Below are positions 47,101-59,574 of a stretch of 64,000 nt of DNA, piece by piece. Each line of letters begins with the position of its first letter. Within the stretch, counting starts at the first letter, position 1. The stretch comes from Curvularia sp. ZM96 (lineage: Eukaryota > Ascomycota > Dothideomycetes > Pleosporales > Pleosporaceae). The position numbers and the translations under genes were made by a program. The stretch is from positions 1,550,001 through 1,614,000 of the forward strand of contig JAJGBQ010000006.1 in the NCBI GenBank assembly GCA_022457065.1, written 5' to 3'. Under the pieces are notes generated by a model that saw nothing but the letters and a program-made list of their open reading frames with translations, was not told where the DNA came from and made no database searches.

Positions 47101-50020
47101 CGAGCATGGCACTGATACTGCAGAGTACCTTAAGCTAGATCGCAAGGAGCCCATGGATCTAGGAACTGCCCTTTTCCGCTACGGATTGGTGAAAGAACAC
47201 GGAAGCGACAAATCGAATTTCGTCATTACAATGCATCACGCGGTCTACGATGGATGGTCAATGCCTCTTGTTTTCGATCGCATCAATCGTGCTTTCAATG
47301 ACATGCACACCGAGCGACCAGCGGCTTTCAAGCACTTTATCAAGCATCTCACAAATCTGGACCCAGCAGATGCTCAACAATACTGGAAGGAGCGTCTAGA
47401 AGGTACAAGCCCTCATCAGTTCCCTCCACTACCGCAGAAGGGCTACACTACTCAAGCTGATTCTCTGCTCGAGCACTACGTCACGGTCCCTACCTCGGCG
47501 CATTCCAAGCTTACCCTCGCGACGATAATCCGCGGTGCATGGGCTCTTGTATCATCACTGTACATGGGTCATCCAGATATCGTTTTTGGTGAGACCCTCA
47601 CCGGTCGCTCTGCCCCTGTTCACGGTATTGAGCAGATTGAGGGACCGATGATCACGACGGTGCCTATCCGTGTTCGCCTTGCTCTTGATCGGCCCATCGC
47701 GGAATACCTCCAAACCGTACACGCTCAAACGGTAAAGCAGATACCTCACGAACATCTGGGTCTTCAAAATATCCGCCGTCTCAGCAAGGACGCACGTGTC
47801 GCGTGCGATCTCCGCACCGGTCTGGTGCTGCATCCTAAAGAAGACGAAGACTGGAGCCAGGTTGATATGGAGAAGGCTCCTGCAAACACATTTCTTCCCG
47901 CTGATGATGCAGAGGCAGCTCGCGAGGCGCTCAAGTTTAATACCTATGCATTAATGCTTGTCTGTACACTAGACGAGAACGGCTTTTTGATCATGGCCAG
48001 TTTCGACTCGAAATGCATCAGCAAGGAAGCCATGGAGAGGGTACTTGCCGTGCTCGATCGCATTGTCCATGCGTTCTTGGGCAACCCGGAGAGCAAACTA
48101 GGCGATGTTGCGGTTCTGGATCCAGAAGAGGCCCGAGATGCTGAGGCTATGAAGCCAAAGGATGTCATGAGCGATAGTGCGCTGGGCATGTCGCCAGTTG
48201 ACAGTCCTGAATCCGGAGAGGCCAGCCTGAAGGCACTCTCGCCAAACGAGGAGAAACTGCGAAGCATACTCAGTCGCATTTTGGGTCTGAAGGAGACTGA
48301 CATCAAACCCAGCGATAGCTTCTTTGAGCTGGGTGGAGATTCCATTGGCGCCATGCGTCTGGTCTCCGATGCTCGTGCTGGAGGTCTCAACTTCACTGTC
48401 GCCCAGGTCTTCTCAAGCCGTTCATTGTCCGACTTGGCAGCTTCGGCAAGCAATGAGCAGGAGGACAAGTTGAAGGACATCCTCAGCCGCATTCTCGGTA
48501 TGGCCAAGACTGAGATCAAGAGCAGTGATAGCTTCTTCGAATTGGGAGGAGACTCCATTGGCGCAATGAGGCTAGTGTCGGATGCTCGCGCGCAGGGACT
48601 GAAGATTACCGTGGCACAAGTCTTCCAGAGCCAGTCGCTTGCTGAACTTGCTTCTACAGCTGAGCAAACGACTGTGTCGCATCCCAATGCAGATATCGAT
48701 GCGCCATTCGTTGCGTTTGGCAAGGATGCTTCATTGTACACTCCTGACCGCGTTGGCGCCTATCTGCAAAACCAGGAGTGGCTCATTACAGACATCTACC
48801 CAACGAGGCCATTGCAGGAACTTGCAGTTGACGGCACTGTCGATCTCCCGCGATACTCGCTGCGTTACGAGCTGATCAAGTTTGTCACTCCTATTGATCG
48901 TCAGAAGCTCGCACAAGCATGCCAGGAGCTTGTGGCCCGCAACGAGGTTTTGCGAACTGTATTCGTCAAAGACGACGACCTAACTCTTGGTGTGGTACTA
49001 TCGTCACTTCAAGCGCCGTACACCGAGGTCGCAGTTCCAGAGGGTGAGGACATCAATGCCTTCGCACAAGCAAGTGTCCAAAAGGACATTGAAGAACCCA
49101 AGCCCTATGGATCATCCTTTGTCTCCTTCACCCTCTTCACTGACTCGACAGGCGCATCCACCCTCGCATTCCGCATCTCTCATGCTCAATACGACGAAAT
49201 CTGCCTGCCCCTCTTGTTCTCGCAGCTCTCCGCCCTCTACGCCGGCAACCCTGTCCCCGAAACCGTTCCGTTCAGCAAACACGTCAACCACGTCGTCCTT
49301 GACAACATCCCCAAAGCCATTCCTTACTGGAAGAATCTGCTCTCTGGCTCTTCCATGACCGTTCTCCAACCCAGCATCCCCCTCACGCATCGCGGTCCCG
49401 CCGACGTATATAGAGAATTCGACATTTCCTCGCGCCCAGCCAACATCACCATCGGCTCTTTGCCCACAGCTGCCTGGGCCCTCGTACTCGCGCGGCGTCT
49501 GAACCTCACCGACCTTGTCTTCGGCGAAGTCGTATCTGGACGTAACGTGGGCGCCCCCAACGCCGACCGCATCGTCGGTCCAACATGGCAATACATTCCG
49601 TTCCGCGCAACGCTGTCGCCCTCATGGACGTACCTCGACCTTCTGCGCCACGTGCAGGACCAGCACATGACATCTGCGGCGTACGAGTCCATGGGCTTCG
49701 ATGAGATTATGCGGAACTGCACGGATTGGGATCCGGAGAAGACGCCCTGGTTCGATACAGTTGTACACCAAGCGCCGGCGTGGGTTGAGGAGCTGCCGTT
49801 TGGAAATGGGGTTGAGGCGAAGTTTCAGACGCTTTATCCACATGGTGAGCCGCTGCGTGAGTGGAAGTGTCAGGCGTTTGTCAAGGAAGGAGGAAAGAAG
49901 TTGGGTATTGAGATTGTGACATTCGAGGAGTGGATTGGTGTTGCGGAGGAGGTTTTGGAGGAGGTAGGACAAGCGCTGGCGTGCTTGATGGAAGGAAGGG
50001 TTGAGGAGAAGATCTTTTAG
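44115..50020 (+). CDS. NPS6: NPS6/SidD-type siderophore non-ribosomal peptide synthetase
   Basis: Multidomain NRPS that would join acylated N5-hydroxyornithines into an extracellular hydroxamate siderophore. Exons 44115-44609 and 44660-50020 (GAG|GTACTT, CATAG|TGG) give 1951 residues. The order is an N-terminal segment of about 230 residues, an adenylation domain (about 240-780), T1 (Ser about 825), C1 (about 895-1330, active HHAVYDG), T2 (Ser about 1393), T3 (Ser about 1464) and C2 (about 1520-1940). The A domain has FTSGSTGVPKG, NAYGPSEAT and KLRGQRIELAEIE. Hand alignment of its pocket to GrsA suggests a code near DVDGAGAVG, which is approximate. All three carriers have GGDS. C2 has SHAQYDE in place of HHxxxDG, keeping the catalytic His. 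There is no thioesterase. Only one adenylation domain means repeated use of one substrate. Confidence 0.93.
48250..48673 (+). repeat. Tandem duplicated carrier (T) domains inside the NRPS
   Basis: Two adjacent units of 213 bases, phase-preserving, encode carrier domains that agree at about 49 of 66 residues, including identical FFELGGDSIGAMRLVSDARA. The phosphopantetheine Ser codons are at 48341 and 48554. This points to an internal duplication. Confidence 0.85.
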
Positions 50021-51816
50021 GTTTGGTAAGAAGGGTTCGTGTTTGATCTATTGTGCACTTTTGTGAGCTTTTCTGTAGCTTGAAAACAGTTTTTTGGCTT
50101 TATCGTACGTAGTTCTACTGGCGTAAATGACCTTGTTTCTTTTTTCAATCATGTCGCACGTTCAAAAATCGCATGGATTGGCAGTGAAATCAATCAGCCG
50201 TGAAGGATGTTATATCGTCAGTCTAAAAAAATGATACATACCACTGAGGTAGTCTCAATGCAACATGTTACAAGATGACTTTGCAAAACAGTGACCTGAT
50301 ACTGTTGCCAAGGTAGGCTGAGTCCACGTGCACCCCGTGTATGGCAGCTTTATGGAGCTGGTTTAATCTGAGCAGAGTTGGACTTTTCTCTTCGGAACCC
50401 GAAAAATCTAAGTAAGCACTCACACAGGTCTCGTTAGGCAGCTCACGAGTCTCTAATCCGTGTTTCACTGTCGCGTCGCAAGCATTTTTGAAGCAAGATA
50501 GATCTTGTAGCACAACATAACAAGTGCCAGGTACCAGTACCATTCTTGGGTGGCTCGACACTGCGCAAATGTCAAGTCTTAATGTGGCACTCGTTGGTAG
50601 CACTGTCATGCAGCACATTCCCTGCATAACAGCGGGAGGACACATCTGTACACCTTTGTCCACGACACATATATATCTTACTACCCTCGGTGTACCGACC
50701 CAACGCGTCCCTGGCACCCTGCTTCTTTTCAAACTCTTTGCCAAAATCTTCTTCATCTCTTGCAGCGGCCAGCATCGCCACCTACATTAGCGGCCTTTCC
50801 AGCGCAATATGCCATACCAACTATGAAGATCCAGCAGCGCCGAACCATGCTCTCCCTCATCCCTGTCGATATCATCGGGACCTTGTCTTTCTCCGTAGCT
50901 TTGGCGGTATCCCGAAAGCAACTGCAACCTATATTTTCAAGAGGGACAGATGCAACAGCAGCTGAAATTCCTGCTTGTTGAAGCCGTCTGGGAAGAATTT
51001 ACTGCACGATATGTGGGATACAAACTCCCCCATCTAGCTGGCTCCTTTTCTCTGCCGTCGATCGCTGCCAAAGTACCAGTAGCGGTTGCTGATCAGACAA
51101 CGATCCTCAACATTGATTGTAGATCTCCTTTCGCGAGCACGAAGCACGTTTCGTGCGTGCGAGTCCCCTTTCCCCCACACTCAATTAGGCAGTACAGTCC
51201 GAACCGTTATGTTCAGACACGTATGTTGCATGGCGAGTAACTGGTAACAAGTATCTATTATCGTCACAAAAGCGGGTGCACATATGGCCAAGCTTACACT
51301 GTAAGAACCCCCTAGAATCCAAAAAAGGGGGGTGGGGGAATACAACCGACTGATCTACCTAGAATGGTTAAGTCGAGGCGACAAAAAGTTCGAACCGTTA
51401 GCTGCCCGTCCCGTGGTAGGGACGGGGAAAGGGTGGCGGCCGAGAGTTTTGCCGTCTGCTTACAGCCGCGAGGGATAGGGGGAAGGTGCCGAAATAAGGG
51501 TTTGGGGACAGGGTATTGACCCTTGGCCTTTTGTTTTTGGCATGTTGAGATGTGGGCTGTGTTGGGTGAAGGTGAAGTTGAAAGTGAAAGTGAAAGTGCT
51601 TGCGGGCTCGCGCACGTGACAGGGCGTTTGGTGGGCATGCGGGGACAAATAGCGTGATGATTGATGATTGGGCGACGCGATGACGATGGAACTAACAAAC
51701 AATATACCGCCAGTTGAAAGTGATCCTACACTTGCAAATTCGCCTAATCAACTAGCATATCCCCTCCTACGATCTCGTCCCACAGTCACCAGTCGCTCGT
51801 GCGCGCTATCGTCAGC
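50021..51816. other. 1.8 kb spacer right of the siderophore cluster
   Basis: The NRPS 3' flank and the F-box gene promoter. It has an inverted repeat around GCACGTTTCGTGC near 51147 and a short GTGAAA-type repeat at about 51568-51597. Frames of up to 162 codons have no motif support. Confidence 0.5.
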
Positions 51817-53169
51817 ATGAGCCGAATCCCGCATCTACCAGACGAAATCCATCTACTTGTTGGGCAGTACGTCCGGCGCGACGACTTGGCGAGCTACAGA
51901 CTCGCCAGCAAGCTGCTCCTTTCCATTGGCACTGCAGAGCTATTTGGCACTCTTACCTTTCACTACAGCACAGCCAGCTTGGCGCGTCTGGTGAGCATCG
52001 GCAATTGTGAGCATCTACGGAAGCACGTCAAGACTATCTTCTGGGACGTGAACCTTTGGAGGATACCCAGAGTGCGTGACTTGAACGAGTGGCAGGGTTA
52101 TTTCCGCTACAATGCGGCTTTTCTGCGAAGGTGGAATTGTGAGGAACAGGCATGCAGGCTAGAGCTCCTTGCTCAGAATCGCGAAGAGTGGGTGGCCTAT
52201 CTCGACAAAGTGGATGATGAGAAGGCAGCCAGAAAGGACCAGTCGCTCCCGAATGTATTGGAACGCTTCTACAACTTGCACACGATACATGTAGTTCATG
52301 GGGAGCTCGTTCCAGCTCATCGAGGAATCAAGAAGGTGGGCGACGAAGTAAACTCTGCGTTGGTAGAACCAGTCATATTACGCAGAGGACAAGGCATGAA
52401 CGATTTCAACAGTCAAACTGGTAACGAAGTTTTCCAATCGCTTCCCGAGATTACGATTCCGCGTTTGACGAAGCTCAAGCTGGATAGGATACACTACACC
52501 AACTCCGCTTCAAAGCTCTTCAGCAATCTTGACAGCCTAAAAAGTCTAGACATCAAGATTACTGCTCGCGCTGATGGCTTGTACGGTCCAGTCTCGGGAC
52601 CGTATGTAGAGTGTCATCGTGCTGCATACCTATTCAGCAAGGGCAAATTACGACATTTGCAGATGTACCACGTACCACAGCTCGAATGTCTTAAGATCAA
52701 CTTGGACTGTACCAATGAAAAAATGACCCTCCCATCACGTCAGCCTCTGGCATACATAGGAGATGTTTTGGGCACACAATCGATATGGCCTCGACTACGC
52801 AAACTGTCGTTGTGCCATTTCTATGCTACTCCGGAAACGTTAATATCGCTTCTTACGAGTCACCGCGAGACCCTGAGGGATCTTCGACTTCGCAACATTG
52901 TCCTGGACAGGAGGGCGGAAAAGATGTTGTCCAGTTCTGAAAACGATGACTCGGGCAACAATCCTGCATCTTTAGTCATCAACGTAGAAGAATATGGATG
53001 GCCTCAAATATTGCAACACGTAGCTGGCTGTCTGGAGCTCCAACGTGCCACGCTCTCAGGGCAACTTGCTACGAATCGTCATCAACAGTCTTGGGATCTG
53101 GACACGAACCATGAGTTTGCTGCCGCCATCTCGAACTACTTGGTGCGTGGAGGAGAGTGCCCATGGTGA
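51817..53169 (+). CDS. F-box-like protein
   Basis: Intronless frame of 450 residues from the ATG at 51817; the frame upstream opens only with GTG. The N-terminus, SRIPHLPDEIHLLVGQYV then LASYRLASKLLLSIGTAELF, has the Leu-Pro-x-Glu-Ile pattern of an F-box that binds Skp1, although it is not a textbook match. The remainder contains irregular leucine-rich stretches (LTKLKLDRIHY, LDSLKSLDIKI, LRHLQMYHVPQLECLKI, LRKLSLCHF, LRDLRLRNIVL), as expected for substrate-binding repeats in fungal F-box proteins. Target unknown. It does not appear to be part of the siderophore pathway. Confidence 0.72.
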   Translation: MSRIPHLPDEIHLLVGQYVRRDDLASYRLASKLLLSIGTAELFGTLTFHYSTASLARLVSIGNCEHLRKHVKTIFWDVNLWRIPRVRDLNEWQGYFRYNAAFLRRWNCEEQACRLELLAQNREEWVAYLDKVDDEKAARKDQSLPNVLERFYNLHTIHVVHGELVPAHRGIKKVGDEVNSALVEPVILRRGQGMNDFNSQTGNEVFQSLPEITIPRLTKLKLDRIHYTNSASKLFSNLDSLKSLDIKITARADGLYGPVSGPYVECHRAAYLFSKGKLRHLQMYHVPQLECLKINLDCTNEKMTLPSRQPLAYIGDVLGTQSIWPRLRKLSLCHFYATPETLISLLTSHRETLRDLRLRNIVLDRRAEKMLSSSENDDSGNNPASLVINVEEYGWPQILQHVAGCLELQRATLSGQLATNRHQQSWDLDTNHEFAAAISNYLVRGGECPW

Positions 53170-53462
53170 AATGTTGGTTTTAAAAGCAATTGTAGTTGTC
53201 ACAGTTAATTTTTGAAGTAAGCCGCCCTTTTCCGGTTTCGCCAGTTGTGCGAGAGTTTACTATGCCCATGAGGCGCACAGCACGGTTCACTTTGATGTAT
53301 CATGGCAAACGGAGAGATTGATGTAGTTCAGAAATGGAGTTTTAAACTTGATATGGAAATGCAAATCTGCATTACACTAGATTATCTGAGAAAAGAAACG
53401 GCTTGTTATGAAATTGGGTGTGGGTTCCCAAGCGACGTCAGGGGACAGAAGACAGTCAGGCT

Positions 53463-54637
53463 CTAGTAGTCGTACTTGTAGCACAGTGTGGTGCCAGTGG
53501 TGTCCAAGATATCCCTGATACGGACATCGGGCATCATTCCGGCCGTGTTGACAGTGGTATCGAGTGTGAGAGGGTTGCCACTGACGTCGTTACCGTTGAT
53601 TTGGCTGAGCCATTGTGGGTTCTTGTTGGTGTAGAGGCGGAAGGTACGGTCAACGAAGGCGTGGTGGAGGAAGAAGAATGGGTCAGCAACAGAGGCTTGG
53701 ACGTCAGACATGACAGCTCCGACACCATTGTGGCCATAGGCGTGGTAACCAAGCTCAATGCACCTACTCAGACCGGCGTAGTCAGGGTAGCGGGCGCAGA
53801 GATCGACATATTCTTGGTTGCAGTTGCTTGTTAGACTGCCGTCACCGTTACGTGCCAGGCAGTGAACAACGTTGCTATCGCCGGGGCCGACGTTAAGAAC
53901 CAAGTTGGCGAGTTGCTGCCAGTTTGATTAGTTACTTGCTTGGATATGGGGCATTGATTTCAACTTACACCATCCCTTACACATTGTCCACCGAGAGCGA
54001 TGCCTCCAAGCCATCGGCTCGAGAAGATGGAAGACTGGGCAAAGCGGCCAGCATAGCGGGTTTCGTCGAACCAAGGCAGAGGCCCATTGAAGCCACATTC
54101 ATTGCGCATAAGCCTCTCAAACAGAGCGGTGAAAGCTCGGTGCCAGAGGAGAAATTTGGCGTTGCCGTGGACGTTGGGTGTGAGCCTCTGGTGCAGAGCA
54201 ACAAGGTCCTCATAGCGGTTCTTTGCTTGGGGGAATTGGCCCGAGGGGGCCCTGGTCAGCAAGCACTTGACACCATCCACGAATTTTTGCTTGTCACTGT
54301 CGGCCATGCGGTCCCACTCTACGCGTGTGCGTACGTTTGCGCATGTGCCACCACTCTGATACCCGACAGCTTTGTAGGGATGGTAAGAGGGAGCTGGGTC
54401 GGCCTGGGGGGGTGTTTCGATTTTGTAGTTGATGAGCTTGATCTTTGCATCCTCGAGGGGAACTGGTGTATGGTGGAACTTTGTGTTGAAAGCTTCAAGG
54501 GGCAGGGCTTCACAGATTTCGCTGAAGACGTTGTCTACGACTTTGGTCACGTCGGACACGATGCCGTTCAATGTCGGGGGCGATGGGAGGGCAGCGGCGC
54601 TGGCGACGACGGCCAGAGAGATGAGTCCGGTGCGCAT
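53463..54637 (-). CDS. Short secreted tyrosinase-like copper oxidase
   Basis: Type 3 copper enzyme of the tyrosinase/catechol oxidase family, expected to oxidise phenols to quinones. Exons 53969-54637 and 53463-53915 (GGT|GTAAGT, GGCAG|CAACTC) give 373 residues. A signal peptide (MRTGLISLAVVASAAALP) predicts secretion. The CuA site is in LHQRLTPNVHGNAKFLLWHR, with three His. The CuB site is in GYHAYGHNGVG and PFFFLHHAFVDR. Cys residues (GGTCANVRTR, GGQCVRDG, VVHCLARN, SNCNQEYVDLCARY, LSRCIELG) suit a disulfide-bonded extracellular protein. It ends about 80 residues after CuB, without the long C-terminal pro-domain that shields the active site in many fungal tyrosinases. Melanin or phenol metabolism is the likely role. 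Confidence 0.9.
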
Positions 54638-57600
54638 GATGAAGGCGAATTGGGGGTTGGAATATTAAGTATAGTTGTTGAGAAAATCGCGATAGGCAAG
54701 GTTGGGAGAGTGTAAAACGAGTGACTGCAGCCGAAAAGCGAATGTGAGCTGCTTGCAACGAAGGTGAGCAAGCTGGCCAAGAAGAAGGCGAGTCGAGCAG
54801 GGAGGCGGGCCATCCTTATACCTGGACCTGCATGAACCGCCCTGCCGCGGCGTCTGCTGTGTAGTGTGGGCGCTTTGTCCTGCAGATCATTACGACCCGC
54901 TCGCGTTAGCTGGTCCCACTGTCGACGCCTGATTCATCATCCGCTCTGGAAATACGAACCAGTCCATTTCGCGCGGACGGCCCTAGGTCTGCAGCGTTGT
55001 ATTGGCAAATAAGTCAGCTCGCGCGAGCTATGCTCCCTGGGGGCTAATCATAAGGAGGCCAACTAGGCCGCTTCGAGGCCGTGGCTCGTTCAAGGATGCC
55101 GAGCTTCCTGGCCGGGCTTATTTGGAGCGACCAACAGCACGCATGGCAACGGTGTGCTTGCTGACTGTTACGAGGGCAGCGCCGAATCTAACAGGGAGCT
55201 TGCCGCCGTCCGAATGGTCGTGACAGATGAATGCCCGCCTGGTCAGCCGGCGAGATGGCGGATCGGACGGCAGAGAAGAGGCGGCGTGGCCTTGATTGGT
55301 CGACGCACCGTGTTCCTTCACTGGGCGTTGCCCGATGCAGATAGGTATACTTAGAAGGTCAGCCCCAAGAACGCCTTTTGTGCCAACGTGCTATGTGCAC
55401 AGTACAGGACTTACCAGAGCCTTGGCGCCTAGTCGCCATCTCGACAACGGCGACACAACTGACAGTTGGGTCGGTGAGGATGGAGGACAGGAGGGTTGGT
55501 GTTGGTGTTGTGGTGAGCCGAGTATTCCCAGAATGGCAGCTGCATCTCGTGGCTTTCAGGGGCGCAGCGTGCCTGCCAAAAGCGGCCCTGCATGCCAGCT
55601 AGCCTCGCACCACAGGCAGTCGGCACTGCACCGCCAACGTCCATACGACTTCCTAGTACCATCAATGTGCGTACACACTCTTGTCTCTTTACCCGTACGC
55701 GGTGTTCAACCCCCCGGCTGTCCGTCACAATCTTATCGCGCCGCTCATGACATACGTGGGCGCAATTTCCGCTCGGGCGATCCGGCGGTTACTATTTCCA
55801 GGCTGACAAGGTTCCAAAGCCAAAATCCATCCTCGCCACATCAGCACAACCAGACTCAAAACCAGCTGTCACGCGCTCAAGCCCTGCTTTTGCATCGCGG
55901 CAAGTCCAACTCTAGGAAGAACGGTCATGCTGGCGTTGGACGCAGTCCTCAGCATCATGGGCCTGCTTACCCCGCCTGCCATCAAGACCAACGTATCGCT
56001 AGTGCGCGATTGACACGAGAAAGCAATAGCACTATACCCGTTTGCTAGCTCAAGGCTGCCCATAGCACAGGCCTGGCATCTACGCGAGCACGAGCACCAT
56101 ACCTGTTGGCGTCAGAGTGCCATTTCTGACCCCAACCCATCCGCTCTCAGCCACCACGGCCACGGCCAGGCAATCAGGCGACAAACACATCATACATACT
56201 TTGCAAAGTCGTTCTCATGTATGTGTACAACGCATCTTTGTGCTGCCATAGACCGTGTTCTGGCTCCTGGATATGCCTCTGTCGTACACGCATCCAAGTT
56301 GCGACCAAACTGGACGCTTCAACACAGATTGCACTTGCGCAAGCAATGCACACCTTCGTCACAGAGGCGCTAACCATGTCCACGCGACACCAACTAGCAT
56401 TCACTGGTTTTGTCTTTAAGGGTGATAATAGTTGCCAAAGCTGCACTGAGAAAAGTTTAGCGGTCCCATTGACGTATCCCGCCGCGCACGCAAATTTGGT
56501 GCCGTCCTGGCGCCAGCAGCACCAGGAATAGAAATTGAACAAACAGGGTCCACTGCCGCTACCGCTTCTGCGCTTTTTTCCACGGTACTGCCCCATTGTA
56601 TGCACATTTCGGTAGTTGGGCCTCGTTCTACTTGGGCGTGTCAAAACCCTTTTCTGAAAACATTTTTGGCGGCGTCTTCTCGCTTAGGGGCTTCTCTCCG
56701 CACTGCAATCTCAGTCCGGAAGGTAACAGCCGATGCTTGCAGTGCGGCCGTCACAGGAGCGTGGGGTGCTGTGCCACAGAGATTAACTGTAGCTCTTCTA
56801 CTCGTTTCAACGATTCCTATGCAATTTCGCGTCTGTTGGATGTTTCTATGATGCATATTGTGGCGCCTTCCATCGTCCCTGCAGCGAGTCCAAAAAGGCA
56901 ATGGCCTGATCAGAAATGTGGGTCAAAAGGGGTTTGGCGTCCTCAGCCCTACATACCCACACACATGGAAATGCGCAAGTACAGACAGAAAAGAAGCAAC
57001 CCCACAAGAACAAAGTAGCAGGGAACTGTCAGCTGTTTCAACGGAATTTTCTGTACCAATCATGTCTTATTGTGTATCTCTTCGAATACTCGAAACTCCT
57101 ACACAGCCGATTCCTGCCACTTGCTCGGGCTTGCAGAGGCCAACTCGACGTTCAACAGGAACTCCACAATCGTCCGGTGCGACATTGACAGTTGTCTTCC
57201 TACCAGAGTTCCGAACATTGTCATCCACGATGAAACGTGGGTTCCACTGTGTTACCTTTTCATCTCGGCGCGCATGCAGTTGTCAGACGCTGTGCATGCC
57301 GAGTCAATGGCACCGATTACAAGAGTCTTCTGCCCGAGCATGTAGCGAGGAATCAGCTCGGTAGTATACCTTAGCTACTACGAGGACCGCATTCCAAGCC
57401 TGCGCCATTCCGGATGTGCCCAAGACTACTCTAGGCAATACATTGACGTGGTCTTGGGAATTCTTGTTATCCCATGGCGCCTTTTCCATATGAAAACACC
57501 CCGCATGCTGACTGTACTGTCCTCATTGGTATTGCTGAAAACAGCTAGTAGCCAGCAATAAGATTGACCACCAAAAAATAAAGTTTGATGAATTGAGGCG

Positions 57601-59574
57601 TACAAAAATTACGTCTACACAGTCTTGTTTAGCTAAATTCTTCAACTGCGACAGAACCTCAACATTATCCTCCTTTGCGTATCCGCCTCGGCGGCGAAAG
57701 GTTGAAACGTGCTTCCTGGCACAGAGTTGTTATCCCCTTTCCCAGCAAACCAGATGCTGCTTCAAAACAGTAGAAAAAGAAGCTAGTTCTCAATCACAGC
57801 AGCAAAGAAAAGTAAACTCGCTTTTCTTTTCTCCACCAAACAATGAATGCTGAGAATGGAAACGCCATTTCTCCGACACGCACGGTACAAAAAGCGATCT
57901 ACATTCGTGACAACACGACCTTTGACGCTCCACATGCTCTTTTTTTTTCGCATACACAGCCACCCTAATGTAAATGAAGAGTGTCGACTCGTATGTCTCG
58001 GCACAACAGCCGGATACGAACGCTGACAGCGGGTCGCGGCGATGGCCGCAAGATTCATGTCAGCAATCGCCCATGCCCTGCAGGTAGCGTCTGCAGATAG
58101 ACGAGTCTTTTTGGAAATCGACAGGATGACCATGGCGTGATAATGTGATGATGAAACGAGGGATCCGTTTCTGTTATTCAATGGGAGGCATTGTCACGTG
58201 TAATGGCAAACAGCGCGTAAAGGACTTTCATATCACATTCATAGAGCGAGGGAAGTGAGTTGTTTGATAGGCAGGGCGCTGGAGAGAGAATGACCAGCGG
58301 ATCAACTGCTCAGATGAAGCGTGACGGCTAGGAGAATTTTATACCGTCTAAAGTATCGCATTATCTTCCCAAAGAAGTCGGTATTGAGTCGTCTTTTTCC
58401 AGCCTCTCCACTCCGAATATTCTCCATCGCATGACTGACTTCCTCCTCTCTTTCCAAGAATGAAGCGCAAGAAGTCCACATGCGCATGTCCTAGATACAA
58501 AGGTATCAGCAACACTCAATGAAGTAAACCTATAGTCTTAGCAGAACGCAGCTGATCTCTATAATGCCGTTGTGAATTGCTCCAGTGCAGAGCTAGTTCC
58601 TCCTCTACTCGCCAAAAAGAGAAGAAGAAATATCCGTACATAGTTACATTTCAACGATTAAGAAGACCAGAGCGACAGTGTATCTATACTGAGAATGTAG
58701 AAAAGCACATGTCTAGAGCCTACAGCCGCATGTCAAGAAGGATGTGGGAGACTGCTCAAATCTAAGGGAAGGTAGTTGTTATACACTTAAAAGGCATTTA
58801 ATTACGAGAGTAATGGTCTAGAAAAATAGGACACTGAAACATATCTGAAGGTATAGAAAAAAAACTCCAAGATTGCAGAGATGGCTAAAACATTTCACTT
58901 TGATAAGGTTCCACAGCTTGAAAATAGTTGTCTTTACATCAGGAAATTTGCACCTAAAAGAGCCGTATGTGATAGACGATATGCTTTTAGGAGAAAATGT
59001 ATGATAGGCCGGTTGGAAGCAGTATATCGGCGTCTACACTTGTACTCATACCACATTACCCTACAGATGTCAAAACCTAAGTTAGCTATTAGGTATAATT
59101 TCTTTCCTATTGTTCACTATTGGCTCGCCTACGGCGATTGACCCATTAAAAGTATCTTAAAGAGAAAAGCAGGCCGCCCCTTAGCCCACCAAAGATAAAA
59201 ATAAAATAAAAACAGGGTTTTATCCAATACCAAGTTGAACAACATCAGCTGTAGACACTAGGACTGATCGAAACAGTTTCTTGTTGTTGATGACTGACAA
59301 GCCAAAACCCTCCTGAACACAACGCAGTAACCGACTAACCGCATTTGTTCAACCTCGGCATCTCCACACTTCACAAGCTTACCCAGCCGAACATCCAAGC
59401 CATACGAACCGACAGCACTACATACCTCCAACACTCTAACAATCATCAATCAGCTCTCTACAGCAGCTTGAGAATATTCGGTATATCTAGTAGTTGGGAC
59501 CATTTAGCATCTAATAGCATAGAAAGAGCAAGGAACCACAAGATACCCAAGGAGCATACGCGACACAGGACAAC
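54638..59574. other. 4.9 kb without a supported gene
   Basis: Between the tyrosinase and the isomerase genes. The first half has balanced composition and Pro/Arg/Ser-rich chance frames (for example 55296-56048). The second half, from about 57500, is AT-rich. A 91-codon frame at 57070-57345 has no recognised relatives. Nothing was identified as RNA gene or transposon. Confidence 0.45.

Noticed and set aside
49112..49591. 159-codon minus-strand frame inside the NRPS
   Set aside because: Antisense to the terminal condensation domain; composition (Gly/Glu/Val-rich) is typical of a shadow frame.
55296..56048. 250-codon plus-strand frame
   Set aside because: Long only because the local GC content removes stops; Pro/Ser/Arg/His-rich with no domain, signal peptide or splice support.
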